From Lachnospiraceae bacterium (GTDB taxonomy: Bacteria; Bacillota; Clostridia; Lachnospirales; Lachnospiraceae), in NCBI GenBank assembly GCA_029008875.1, contig JAQXJP010000003.1, positions 70,710-134,709 of the forward strand: a DNA stretch of 64,000 nucleotides, given 5' to 3'. Within the stretch, counting starts at the first letter, position 1; each line of letters opens with the position of its first letter. The translations under genes and the position numbers were made by a program. Under the pieces are notes generated by a model. That model worked only from the letters and a program-made list of their open reading frames with translations, was not told the origin of the DNA and did no database searches. Of the stretch, positions 41,939-52,008 are shown piece by piece.

Positions 41939-42427
41939 ATGACACTGGAAGAAACGCTAAATGATTTGCTGGTAAACTTGTTTAAGGATTTGGTGGAGAT
42001 AGAGGGCCGATGTCTGATTACCGACGAGTTCGAAGATATTACCGTAAACGATATGCATGTGATTGAGGCTGTCGGTGTGGATACCCCTCGCAATATGAAA
42101 ACGGTAGCCGGGCTCATGAATGTGACCATGGGAACCCTTACAAAGTCGGTGGATGGATTGTGCCGCAAGGGCTATGTGATGCGCGAGAGAAGTCAGGAGG
42201 ACAAGCGGGTGATACGCTTGAAGTTGACGGACCGTGGGCGGCACGCCTTCTACCACCACGAAGCTTTTCACAGACAGATGATAGAGAATGTAATGGCCCA
42301 ACTCTCCGAGCAGGAATCAGACCTCTTGATTCGAACCTTGTCAAAGCTTGCGGATTATTTCAGAGACAGCTATTCTGATGGTTCGGAGGATTCACAATTC
42401 CTGGATTGGAAAGAGGTAATTGAATAA
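41939..42427 (+). CDS. MarR-family transcriptional regulator
   Basis: A 162-aa winged-helix protein. The recognition region TVAGLMNVTMGTLTKSVDGLCRKGYVMRERSQEDKR is spread over residues about 58-93 and ends in the wing motif DKRVIRLKLTDRG. AGAGAGGTG precedes the ATG. The operator on its own promoter resembles that of FabT, the fatty-acid synthesis repressor, but no fab gene is in the window, so the regulon is unknown. Autorepression is likely. Confidence 0.88.
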   Translation: MTLEETLNDLLVNLFKDLVEIEGRCLITDEFEDITVNDMHVIEAVGVDTPRNMKTVAGLMNVTMGTLTKSVDGLCRKGYVMRERSQEDKRVIRLKLTDRGRHAFYHHEAFHRQMIENVMAQLSEQESDLLIRTLSKLADYFRDSYSDGSEDSQFLDWKEVIE

Positions 42428-42582
42428 CTTGCATAAATTAAGCTTGTTTTTATAAGGTAACAAGTTAATATAATAAAGTTTTTGCAATTTTTTAGAAAAT
42501 AACTTTCAAAAGTTTTGTGCACTACTTATAAAAATAGGCGTTTACTTAAAAATTATGAAAATTCTGTTGTATAAAAATTCAT

Positions 42583-44007
<1,425 letters not shown>

Positions 44008-44027
44008 GCATTGAACACTTAATGAGA

Positions 44028-44118
44028 ACGAGTGTAAGCGAAGTTCGAATTTAGTGAGAAAGCCCATCCCGAGACTAAGCAAAAACGAGTCGGAGACGAA
44101 GTTCGAGCGCTAGTCGAG
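44028..44118 (+). repeat. Pair of imperfect direct repeats in the gdhA 3' region
   Basis: Unit 1 (44028-44058) and unit 2 (44085-44118) both begin ACGAGT and share CGAAGTTCGA and a TAGT(C)GAG end. They fill most of the 44008-44149 gap. No ORF with a start signal is present here. Confidence 0.6.
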
Positions 44119-44149
44119 TGGATGATAATGAGGAATAAATGATATGGAG

Positions 44150-44187
44150 AAGTCCCGGAAATGCTGAATTTCCAGGGCTTTTCTTTA
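44150..44187 (+). terminator. Intrinsic terminator after gdhA
   Basis: A 13-bp stem (AAGTCCCGGAAAT with ATTTCCAGGGCTT, one mismatch and one G-U) with loop GCTGA, followed by TTCTTTAT. Confidence 0.75.
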
Positions 44188-44264
44188 TGTGTTGAAATGA
44201 CAGATGTGGTGATGTAAGACCTGTTCCATATTCCACTATATTTTGTGCTTTTTCCCGTAAATAA

Positions 44265-44293
44265 TTGCATGAAAACCGCCGATATAGTATAAT
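44265..44293 (+). promoter_or_regulatory. Promoter of the capsule/exopolysaccharide operon
   Basis: TTGCAT (44265-44270), 17-nt spacer, TATAAT (44288-44293), close to consensus and 47 nt before the first gene. Confidence 0.75.
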
Positions 44294-44339
44294 AATCTAG
44301 ATTATAGGTCGAAGTCTGCCCAAAAGGAGATACATAAAA

Positions 44340-45038
44340 ATGATAGATATCCATTGTCATGCGCTTTTTGGTGTGGATGACGGTTCCCAAAGCTACGAAG
44401 AGTCCGTAGAAATGCTGAAAGAGGCGAAAAGCCAGGGGATAGAGGCAGTGATACTCACTCCCCATTACCGCCACGGGATGTTTGCGTATCCCCAGGAGCA
44501 GATCGAGGAGAATTTCGCCCGGTTGCAAAAGGCGGGGGAACAGATGGGAATGGCCCTTTATCTGGGATGTGAATACCACGTGAACAGCCTAATCTGCGAG
44601 GCATTTTCCACGGGGAGGTGCCATAGGCTTGCGGACAGGCGATACGTGCTGACGGAGTACTCCCATGTGACGGAATATCCTTATATCGTCCAGATGACAC
44701 GGGACGTGATGATGCACGGATACATTCCGGTGATTGCCCACGTGGAGCGATACGGATGCCTGGCGGAGAATCCGGAGAGAGTTGCCGCGCTTCGGGAGAT
44801 GGGCGCGTGGATTCAGGTAAATGCGGACGCGGTGTTGGGAATGGAAGGACGCGGTCCCAAAAAGTTCTGCAAGATCCTGCTCCAGGAGGACTGGGTCGAC
44901 GTGGTGGCAAGCGACAGCCACGGAATCAGGAACCGGGCGTGCCATATGCGCAAATGCTACGATTACATTGGGAAAAAATATGGTGCGGATTACGCCGCGC
45001 AGTTGATGTGTGACAATCCGGCAGAAATTTTGCGATAG
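44340..45038 (+). CDS. CpsB/CapC-type manganese-dependent tyrosine phosphatase
   Basis: A 232-aa PHP-fold phosphatase that removes phosphate from the CpsD tyrosine kinase and so sets capsule polymerisation. Metal ligands are in MIDIHCHALFGVDDGS (residues 1-16), TPHYRHG, CEYHVN, AHVERYG and ASDSHGIRNR. AAAAGGAGA precedes the ATG. It heads the locus, as in streptococcal cps clusters, and is followed by the chain-length and kinase genes. Confidence 0.94.
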   Translation: MIDIHCHALFGVDDGSQSYEESVEMLKEAKSQGIEAVILTPHYRHGMFAYPQEQIEENFARLQKAGEQMGMALYLGCEYHVNSLICEAFSTGRCHRLADRRYVLTEYSHVTEYPYIVQMTRDVMMHGYIPVIAHVERYGCLAENPERVAALREMGAWIQVNADAVLGMEGRGPKKFCKILLQEDWVDVVASDSHGIRNRACHMRKCYDYIGKKYGADYAAQLMCDNPAEILR

Positions 45039-45054
45039 ATTAAGAGGATTAGGA

Positions 45055-45807
45055 ATGGCAAATCCATATGAAACAGACAACGAAATAGAGATAGACCTGA
45101 AAGACCTGGTGTTTGAACTATTGTCACACTGGAAGTCCATCGTCCTTGTGACAATTCTGGCCGGTGCCATCGGCTTTTTTGTGAGCGAGTTCCTCATGAC
45201 ACCGAAATATGAGTCCACATCCGAGCTGTATGTTCTCTCCAAGAGCACATCCATTACGAGCCTTGCGGACATCCAGATGGGCACCAGTCTGACCAATGAC
45301 TATATGGTGGTGGTGAAGGGACGACCGGTCTTGGAACAGGTGATTGCGAACCTGGGGCTGGAGGAAACGTACGCCTCCCTGTATAACCGGGTCTCTCTGA
45401 ACAACCCTACCAATTCCCGTATTCTGGAGATTACGGTGACGGATACCAACCCGCAGCGGGCGAAGGCCATCGCGGATGAGATTGCGAAGGTGGGCTCTGC
45501 GTTCATCGCGGAGAAGATGGATCAGGATCCCCCCACAATTATTCAGAGCGGATATGCGGACGGGTTGCCGGTGAGCCCCAACGTGATCAAGAATGCGTTT
45601 CTCGGCGCGGTTGTGGGAGCGTTCCTTGTGGTTGCACTTATTTTGGTTACCTACATCTTCAACGACACCATCACCACGCCGGAGGATATCGAGCGCAAGC
45701 TGGGTATGAACATCCTGGGCACCTTGCCGCTTGAAGAAGCGGAGGATGACGGAGAACGCAGGACAAGCAAGGGAAAGAGAAAGCCGGTTAAGAAAGGGAA
45801 GAAGTAA
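45055..45807 (+). CDS. Wzz/CpsC-type polysaccharide co-polymerase
   Basis: A 250-aa membrane protein that activates the CpsD kinase and sets polysaccharide chain length. Two membrane helices (about residues 27-47 and 181-203) frame an extracellular domain. The ATG at 45055 follows AGAGGATTAGG; an earlier in-frame ATG at 45010 is inside the phosphatase gene. The tail is Lys-rich. It abuts the kinase gene with a 1-nt overlap. Confidence 0.92.
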   Translation: MANPYETDNEIEIDLKDLVFELLSHWKSIVLVTILAGAIGFFVSEFLMTPKYESTSELYVLSKSTSITSLADIQMGTSLTNDYMVVVKGRPVLEQVIANLGLEETYASLYNRVSLNNPTNSRILEITVTDTNPQRAKAIADEIAKVGSAFIAEKMDQDPPTIIQSGYADGLPVSPNVIKNAFLGAVVGAFLVVALILVTYIFNDTITTPEDIERKLGMNILGTLPLEEAEDDGERRTSKGKRKPVKKGKK

Positions 45808-46538
45808 TGGAAACGGTTCAGTTTGGCAAGATAAAAGAACAAAGTTATACCATGAAGGAATCCTTGCGCGCGCTCAAGACCAATATTCAGTTCTGCGGTG
45901 ACGATGTCAAGACCATCCTCATTACAAGCGCCATTCCCAACGAAGGGAAGAGCACGGTGGCCATGGATCTGGCACGATCCTTGACCGAATCCGGAAAGCG
46001 CGTGCTGCTGATCGATACGGATATGCGGAAATCCGTCTTTGTGGGGCGACTTCGCGCCACTACAACTACGGGGGGAGAGATTCACGGGCTGTCCCATTAT
46101 CTCTCCGGACAGAAAAGGCTGGAGGAAGTGCTCTACGGGACGGAAATTCCCCGACTGTTTATGATTTTTGCGGGGCCGGCGGTTCCGAACCCGACGGAAA
46201 TCTTGGAAAAGAAATATTTTGAGGAACTCCTGAGATTCGGCAGAGAGCACTTCAATTACATCATATTGGACTGTGCACCTGTGGGGGCGGCAATCGATGC
46301 GGCGGTGGTGGCAAAGCATTGCGACGGAGCGATTGTTGTTATTGCCCAGGGAATGGCAAGCGGTCGATTGATACTCAGCGTAAAAAAGCAGCTTGAGGCA
46401 TCCGGTGTTCGCATTTTGGGCGCGGTGCTCAACAAGGTGAAGAAAAAGAAGAGCAGCTATGACGGCGGCTATTACGGCGGCTACTACGGCAGTTACTATG
46501 GCAGTTATTATGGAAGAGGAGACAGCAGAAAAGGATGA
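45807..46538 (+). CDS. CpsD/CapB-type bacterial tyrosine kinase
   Basis: A 243-aa cytoplasmic BY-kinase. Walker A is SAIPNEGKSTVAMDLA, Walker A' is VLLIDTDMRKS, and Walker B is YIILDCAPVG. The C-terminal tail is a Tyr/Gly cluster of four-residue repeats (YYGG, YYGS) with nine tyrosines, the autophosphorylation site. It is the target of the phosphatase encoded upstream and works with the Wzz-like protein. Its stop overlaps the next start. Confidence 0.94.
   Translation: METVQFGKIKEQSYTMKESLRALKTNIQFCGDDVKTILITSAIPNEGKSTVAMDLARSLTESGKRVLLIDTDMRKSVFVGRLRATTTTGGEIHGLSHYLSGQKRLEEVLYGTEIPRLFMIFAGPAVPNPTEILEKKYFEELLRFGREHFNYIILDCAPVGAAIDAAVVAKHCDGAIVVIAQGMASGRLILSVKKQLEASGVRILGAVLNKVKKKKSSYDGGYYGGYYGSYYGSYYGRGDSRKG
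46458..46517 (+). repeat. 12-bp coding repeats of the kinase tyrosine tail
   Basis: Consecutive codons TAT/TAC TAT/TAC GGC GGC/AGT repeat about four times, encoding YYGG/YYGS. Length changes would alter the number of phosphorylatable tyrosines. Confidence 0.8.
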
Positions 46539-47602
46539 GGGGCAGAGGTTCCGGAATGTCACAAAAACTGAATAACATCCTGTTTTTCCTGTCGGGCGTA
46601 CTGTGTGTGGTTGTGGTCGGAATTTTGGTGATGGCTGTGCAGACGAAGGCCAGTCAGAGACAGAACAATTACGAGGAATTTACATACAACGAGCAGAGCA
46701 ATTCGGTAGGACTCGGCAACAGCGCGGAAAAATGGCAGGAGGGGGACATCCTCTATCAGGGCGAGTATTATCGGTACAATAAGAATATTCGCACCTACCT
46801 GCTGATGGGAATTGACAAGGACGGACCTGCGGAATCCGTGGAGAGCGGAACAAACGGAGGACAGTCCGACGCAATGTTCCTTCTGGTGGTGGACTCCGAG
46901 AATCAGAAATTGTCGGTGATATCCATTCATAGGAATACCATGACAGAGATAGAAATGTATGACCAAAATGGCATATATCTGATGACCGCCGAAGGGCAGA
47001 TTTGCTTACAGCATGCCTACGGGGACGGAAGAAAACTCAGTTGTACGAGAACCGTGGACGCGGTGGAAAAATTATTTACCAACATTCCAATCAGCGGATA
47101 TATTGCCATCAATATGGGGGCGATTCCAACCCTGAATGATTCCATCGGAGGTGTGGAGGTGGAGGTGCTTCAAGATCTCTATTATCCCAACAAGAACGTC
47201 AATCTGACACAGGGCGAGACGGTGACCTTAAGCGGCAACGAGGCGTACTGTTATCTGAGGGGACGGGATGTCAATGATTTCGACAGCGCATCCGATCGCC
47301 TGAGAAGAGAAGAGCAGTATATTGTGGCGTATATGAATCAGTTAAAACAATACGCATCGGGCAGTGCTTCCGCCATTGTGAACCTGTACGATGAGGTGGA
47401 TGAATATATCGTGAGCAGTGTGGATTTCGCATCCCTTGCGGAGGAACTGTTGGACTACGAGTTCAGCGATTCCATTATGTATACGGTTCCCGGACACACC
47501 CAGATGGGTGAGAAATATGAAGAGTACATCGTGGACGAGGATGCTTTTGAAGATTTGTTGATGGAAGTGTTCTATCTCCCAGTGGACGTCCAGACAGAAT
47601 GA
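46535..47602 (+). CDS. LytR-CpsA-Psr (LCP) family glycopolymer transferase
   Basis: A 355-aa membrane protein that links capsule or teichoic polymers to peptidoglycan. A single membrane helix (about residues 14-33) precedes the extracellular LCP domain with TYLLMGIDKDG, the Arg/Asp site VISIHRNTM, GYIAINMGAIPTLNDSIGGVEV and CYLRGRDVNDFDSASDRLRREEQYI broken over about 235-260. The start may instead be the ATG at 46556, which has a better-spaced AGAGG. It completes the regulatory part of the capsule locus. Confidence 0.92.
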   Translation: MRGRGSGMSQKLNNILFFLSGVLCVVVVGILVMAVQTKASQRQNNYEEFTYNEQSNSVGLGNSAEKWQEGDILYQGEYYRYNKNIRTYLLMGIDKDGPAESVESGTNGGQSDAMFLLVVDSENQKLSVISIHRNTMTEIEMYDQNGIYLMTAEGQICLQHAYGDGRKLSCTRTVDAVEKLFTNIPISGYIAINMGAIPTLNDSIGGVEVEVLQDLYYPNKNVNLTQGETVTLSGNEAYCYLRGRDVNDFDSASDRLRREEQYIVAYMNQLKQYASGSASAIVNLYDEVDEYIVSSVDFASLAEELLDYEFSDSIMYTVPGHTQMGEKYEEYIVDEDAFEDLLMEVFYLPVDVQTE

Positions 47603-47608
47603 TATTAG

Positions 47609-47622
47609 ACGCCGCAAGGCGT
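47609..47622 (+). terminator. Short GNRA-loop hairpin after the LCP gene
   Basis: ACGCC-GCAA-GGCGT followed by TTGAT. The T-run is poor, so it may only reduce read-through or protect an RNA end. Confidence 0.35.
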
Positions 47623-47664
47623 TTGATATACCACATGTATTTTTAAAGAAAGGAGGAGATGCCA

Positions 47665-48426
47665 ATGAAGAAGACACTTGTAGGAATTCTCGCAGCTCTC
47701 ATGGTGCTTACCATGGGAACAACGGTGTTTGCTGCATCATCACCGGATGGTAACGGCGCAAACTCTTCGCAGCTGAAAGAGGTTGTGACCAACATCCAGA
47801 ATACCGGCTCCATCCAAGTAACAGCGGATCCGGTTTCTGATACTGCAGTAGCGGACGCGAATACCAAGGCGAAAGAGATTTCCACAGAAGCAACATTGCT
47901 TGCAGCAGTTGATTTGAACTATAGCGGGACCATTCCTGCCGGAGGCGTCCAGATTAAACTGACAGTCTCCAACATCAGTGCAGGGGACAAGTTGGTTGTA
48001 CTTCATAAGACGACAGCAGGTAGTTGGGAAAAAATTCAGCCGGACAAGGTTGGAAACGGATATGTTATATTCACAATGACAAGCTTTTCTCCGGTTGCAA
48101 TTGCAAAGGTTCCCGGATCGACAACCGTATCTTATGATAAGACTGCATCATCATCCATTGATTCTACATTGTCAGAGGCGGGAAACAGTACAGGCACAAC
48201 ACCGGTAGTGAATAATTACTATTATGCAGCGCCGGTTAACGTTACGCTCAATCCGTCCAACAATCAGACCAACAGCCAGAGCAATAATCAGACAGTGACA
48301 AGTGGCAATGGTGCGGGAAGCGCAACATCTCCAAAGACCGGTGCCGGAATGCCGGTTTGGCCAGCAATTGCATTATTCTCAGTGGTGGGAATAGCAGTGT
48401 GCGGTAAAAAAATGCATAGCCTTTAA
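47665..48426 (+). CDS. Cell-surface protein with SPKTG sortase-type sorting signal
   Basis: A 253-aa protein. The ATG at 47665 is 8 nt from AGGAGG; another ATG at 47659 is only 2 nt away. A signal peptide covers residues 1-24 (cleavage near VFA-ASS). A compact domain (about 30-155) is followed by an Asn/Gln/Ser-rich stalk (NNQTNSQSNNQT). The C-terminus is SPKTG, a hydrophobic helix and a short basic tail (CGKKMHSL), the layout of a sortase substrate. The next gene encodes a class B sortase, a likely partner. Function unknown. Confidence 0.85.
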   Translation: MKKTLVGILAALMVLTMGTTVFAASSPDGNGANSSQLKEVVTNIQNTGSIQVTADPVSDTAVADANTKAKEISTEATLLAAVDLNYSGTIPAGGVQIKLTVSNISAGDKLVVLHKTTAGSWEKIQPDKVGNGYVIFTMTSFSPVAIAKVPGSTTVSYDKTASSSIDSTLSEAGNSTGTTPVVNNYYYAAPVNVTLNPSNNQTNSQSNNQTVTSGNGAGSATSPKTGAGMPVWPAIALFSVVGIAVCGKKMHSL

Positions 48427-48438
48427 AGGAATAAAGGT

Positions 48439-48499
48439 AGATTCGAATCTAATGTAACATGTGGTTTGCATATTTGCTCCTGCCAATTCGGCAGGGGCA
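48439..48499. other. Two hairpins between the surface protein and sortase genes
   Basis: AGATTCGAATCT (48439-48450) is a perfect 12-bp palindrome. TGCTCCTGCC-AATTC-GGCAGGGGCA (48475-48499) is a 10-bp stem. Neither is followed by a T-run, so they may be processing or stability elements rather than terminators. Confidence 0.45.
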
Positions 48500-48524
48500 G
48501 TTATGCATTATACGGAAAAGGATT

Positions 48525-49430
48525 ATGACAGAGAAAACAAAGAAAAAGACTCACAAAAACCGGAGCATATCCACCGAAAGCCAGCTCAATATTTTTCGGT
48601 TTATCACCATCCTGCTTCTTGGAATATTGATTGTGGTGCTTGTGGCATGGGCAATGAAATACTTCCGGGAGGAACGGGCCGCAGAGCAATATGACGGACT
48701 GCAGGAGCAGGTGAACAATTATGATTTTTCCAACGACATCGTGCAGGAGACGGAGACAGAGACGGAACAAATCGACATCTTGACTCAGCTTGGCATCGAG
48801 GTGCCGGACAAAAATCTGGATTGGGATTCGCTGCATGCGACGAACCCGGATATCTACGCCTGGATATACATTCCGAACACCAATGTGGATTATCCGATTC
48901 TGCAGCATCCTACGGATGACAATTATTACTTGGAACACAATTTGGACGGGTCCAAAGGGTATCCGGGCTGTATCTATACACAGACCCTGAACCGCAGGGA
49001 CTTTACCGATTTTAATACCGTAATATACGGACATAACATGAAAAACGGATCCATGTTTAAGACGCTGCACTATTTTGAAGATGCAGACTTTTTTGAACAG
49101 AATCCATACGCTTACATTTACACGGAGCAAGGGGCGCTGGTTTACCACATATATGCGGCTTACGAGACGGACAATTCCCATATCCTCAACACCAATGATT
49201 TTACCTCGGAGGAAGGAATTAATGCTTACCTTAAGAAAGCATACGCAGGAAAAGCCTGGAATGGAAACTACCGCGAAGGTGTGGAAGTATGTGCCCAGAA
49301 TCGCATTATTACACTGTCCACCTGCATCTCCGGGAAAGCGTCCAAGCGATATGTGGTGCAGGGCGTTTTGATTAACGCACCGTACACCGACGGGGCGCAG
49401 ACATTGGAGACGCAGGCGGAAGAGACTTAA
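48525..49430 (+). CDS. srtB: Class B sortase
   Basis: A 301-aa membrane transpeptidase with an N-terminal anchor (about residues 24-45) and a catalytic domain containing the His in VIYGHNMKNGSMFKTL, the Cys in ITLSTC and the Arg in SKRYVVQGVL. The spacing and the extra N-terminal helices fit class B. The ATG at 48525 follows AAAAGG; the open frame upstream runs through the hairpin region. The SPKTG protein just upstream is its probable substrate, and both are embedded in the capsule operon. Confidence 0.93.
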   Translation: MTEKTKKKTHKNRSISTESQLNIFRFITILLLGILIVVLVAWAMKYFREERAAEQYDGLQEQVNNYDFSNDIVQETETETEQIDILTQLGIEVPDKNLDWDSLHATNPDIYAWIYIPNTNVDYPILQHPTDDNYYLEHNLDGSKGYPGCIYTQTLNRRDFTDFNTVIYGHNMKNGSMFKTLHYFEDADFFEQNPYAYIYTEQGALVYHIYAAYETDNSHILNTNDFTSEEGINAYLKKAYAGKAWNGNYREGVEVCAQNRIITLSTCISGKASKRYVVQGVLINAPYTDGAQTLETQAEET

Positions 49431-49480
49431 TCTCACAAGCGGGCCACAGAAGATTTTTGAGAGGGGAACTTACGACAAGC

Positions 49481-50842
49481 ATGGAAAGGAAGAATATTAC
49501 TAATACAGCAAAATTGGTGATCAGTGTATGGAATATCGGACTTTTCGCGCTGGTGTGGATTGGGTTTTATAATAAATTCGCATTCGACAGATATCGTGTT
49601 CTGGGTGCGATTATGTCGATTATCATCTATGGCTTTATCTATTTTATGATGTGCAATGTCTATAAGGCATTCCGCATCGCTTCCACAAATATTGGAGAAG
49701 TCGTTTTTGCACAGATTGTTGCTTACGGTGTGGCGGATTTGATATTGTATGTGGAATGCTGTTTGATTAACAATAATTATCGAAATGTTTTCCCGGGATT
49801 GTTTGTTGCAATTCTTCAAGGAATAGGCACATCTGTGATTGTCACAATCACGAAAAGGGCATTTTGTAAATATGTCGAGCCGAAACCAACACTTTTGGTA
49901 TTTGGAAAAAATGTTTCTGACAGACAAGTGCAGGATTTTTCAGAAAAACTACTGGAAAAATATAAGCATTTATTTTCTATAAGAAAGCGATTGAGTGAGG
50001 AAGAACAGGAGGAATATATCCTAGAGGAAATCGAGCAAAACCACACGATAATTGCATATGAAGTATCGCAAGAGAATCGAGGAAAATTATTAAAAAGATG
50101 CAGTGAACTTCACAAGCGTATATATTTTACTCCAACAATTGAAGATATACTCTGCCAGGGATCTTCCTATAAACAATTGTTGGATACGCCATTGATGAAA
50201 TATGACTACCGTTATGAAGATAAACCGGAGTATGCCGCAAAAAGAGCCTTCGATATTGTCGCATCGGTGCTGTTGCTTATTATTACAAGTCCTTTATTTG
50301 CAATTATCGCTATTGCAATCAAAGCGGAAGACGGCGGTCCGGTCTTTTTTCGACAATTGAGATGCACAAAAAACGGAGTTCCCTTTGAAATTATTAAGTT
50401 TAGAAGCATGATTGTAGATGCGGAAAAGAATGGGGTGCAGCCATGCACCGGGGATGATCCGAGGGTGACAAAAGTCGGAAAGTATATTCGGAAGAGCCGT
50501 TTGGATGAGATTCCGCAATTGATTAATATTCTAAAGGGTGAAATGAGCCTTGTGGGACCGAGACCGGAACGGATTGAGCATGTCGAAAAATATACCAAGG
50601 AGATGCCGGAGTTCGCATATCGTCTTCGAGTGAAGGGTGGACTGACAGGATATGCGCAAATCTACGGAAAGTATAATACGTCAGCGTATGATAAATTGCG
50701 ATTGGACTTGATGTATATTGAGAATCAATCTCTGCTTGTGGATTTAAAAATTGTGATGTTGACATTCCGAACAATGTTCCAAAAAGAGCGTACGGAAGGG
50801 TTTATGCTTCCATCGGATTCAGGACGAGCGGAGGAAGAATAA
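49481..50842 (+). CDS. Polyprenyl-phosphate sugar-1-phosphate transferase (priming glycosyltransferase)
   Basis: A 453-aa enzyme that puts the first sugar phosphate on undecaprenyl phosphate. Four N-terminal membrane helices and a CoA-binding-like domain precede the bacterial sugar transferase domain: KRAFDIVASVLLLI, the catalytic EIIKFRSMIVDAE, KSRLDEIPQLINIL and GEMSLVGPRPE. The ATG at 49481 is 14 nt from GAGGGG; a TTG at 49457 is an alternative start. From about 49.8 kb on the DNA becomes clearly AT-rich, so this gene straddles the edge of the variable region. Confidence 0.92.
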   Translation: MERKNITNTAKLVISVWNIGLFALVWIGFYNKFAFDRYRVLGAIMSIIIYGFIYFMMCNVYKAFRIASTNIGEVVFAQIVAYGVADLILYVECCLINNNYRNVFPGLFVAILQGIGTSVIVTITKRAFCKYVEPKPTLLVFGKNVSDRQVQDFSEKLLEKYKHLFSIRKRLSEEEQEEYILEEIEQNHTIIAYEVSQENRGKLLKRCSELHKRIYFTPTIEDILCQGSSYKQLLDTPLMKYDYRYEDKPEYAAKRAFDIVASVLLLIITSPLFAIIAIAIKAEDGGPVFFRQLRCTKNGVPFEIIKFRSMIVDAEKNGVQPCTGDDPRVTKVGKYIRKSRLDEIPQLINILKGEMSLVGPRPERIEHVEKYTKEMPEFAYRLRVKGGLTGYAQIYGKYNTSAYDKLRLDLMYIENQSLLVDLKIVMLTFRTMFQKERTEGFMLPSDSGRAEEE

Positions 50843-50853
50843 AGGTTGGTAGA

Positions 50854-51999
50854 ATGAAAAAGGTTCTAATGCTTGCAACCACTGCAGCGATGATAGAACA
50901 ATTTAATAAGAACAATATAGAAATCCTACGTGACATGGGGTATGTTGTTGACGTTGCGGGGAATTTTGAGACCGGAAACCCTATTTCGGATAAGAAAATT
51001 GATGAATTTAAGTATTGGATTGAAATGGGAAATGGGAAGTGGATACAGATTCCTGCAACCCGTAATCCGTTAGATATCAGGGGACTTTTTCAATCTGTTC
51101 GTATTTTGATTAGAGAGAATAAAAAGAACAAATATGAGTTTTTACATTGTCATACTCCGGTAGGCTCTGTGATTGGAAGAATTGCAGGGCATAACATGAA
51201 TATACCTGTAGTATATACCGCACATGGCTTTCACTTTTTTAAAGGTGCACCACTTAAAAACTGGATGATCTATTATCCAATAGAGAAAATTCTGAGCAGA
51301 TGGACAGATACATTAATTTTATTAAATCAAGAAGATTATGGCATTGCCCAAAAAAAATTTCATTCCAAAAGAGTTGAGTATATTCCGGGTGTTGGTGTAA
51401 ATTGTGAAGAAATCAGAAAAGCAGTAATTGATAGAAATGCAATGCGAAAGACATTGGGGCTTAATCAGGATGATTTTGTAATAATATCAGTCGGAGAATT
51501 AATTAAGAGAAAAAATCAGGGGATTATTGTGGAAACTTTGGCTGAAATTAGTAATCCCAAAGTGAAGTGTATTATTTGCGGAAAAGGGAACCAGAAAGAG
51601 TATTTGGAAAAACTGATCGTAAAGAATAATTTGCAAGATCGGGTGTTTTTGCTGGGATTTCGTGAGGATATCGCTGCATTATGTAAAATGTCAGACGCTT
51701 TTTTCTTCCCGTCAAAACAGGAGGGATTATCAATGGCAATGATGGAAGCAATGGCTGCGGGCATGCCAATCATTGCAAGCGATATAAGAGGAAACCGAGA
51801 CCTTATTCAGGACGGATTTGGTGGAATTTTGGTGGGACCGGACGATAAACAGGGATATGTTAATGCAGTAAAATGTTTGGTGGACAATTCAGACATTAGG
51901 GAAAAAATGGGTAAGAATAATATTGTGGAAAGCGCAAAATACGATAGAAAAATTATTGAAGAAAAAATGAAGAAGATATATGAAGATCTTATAGATTGA
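50854..51999 (+). CDS. GT4-family glycosyltransferase
   Basis: A 381-aa GT-B enzyme similar to EpsD-type transferases. The N-terminal half has LHCHTPVGSVIGRI and YTAHGFHFFKGAPL. The C-terminal nucleotide-sugar site has IISVGELIKRKNQGI and the EX7E region FPSKQEGLSMAMMEAMA. It probably adds the second sugar of the repeat unit. The ATG follows AAAGGTTGG and lies 11 nt after the priming enzyme. Confidence 0.92.
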   Translation: MKKVLMLATTAAMIEQFNKNNIEILRDMGYVVDVAGNFETGNPISDKKIDEFKYWIEMGNGKWIQIPATRNPLDIRGLFQSVRILIRENKKNKYEFLHCHTPVGSVIGRIAGHNMNIPVVYTAHGFHFFKGAPLKNWMIYYPIEKILSRWTDTLILLNQEDYGIAQKKFHSKRVEYIPGVGVNCEEIRKAVIDRNAMRKTLGLNQDDFVIISVGELIKRKNQGIIVETLAEISNPKVKCIICGKGNQKEYLEKLIVKNNLQDRVFLLGFREDIAALCKMSDAFFFPSKQEGLSMAMMEAMAAGMPIIASDIRGNRDLIQDGFGGILVGPDDKQGYVNAVKCLVDNSDIREKMGKNNIVESAKYDRKIIEEKMKKIYEDLID

Positions 52000-52008
52000 G
52001 GTAATAAT

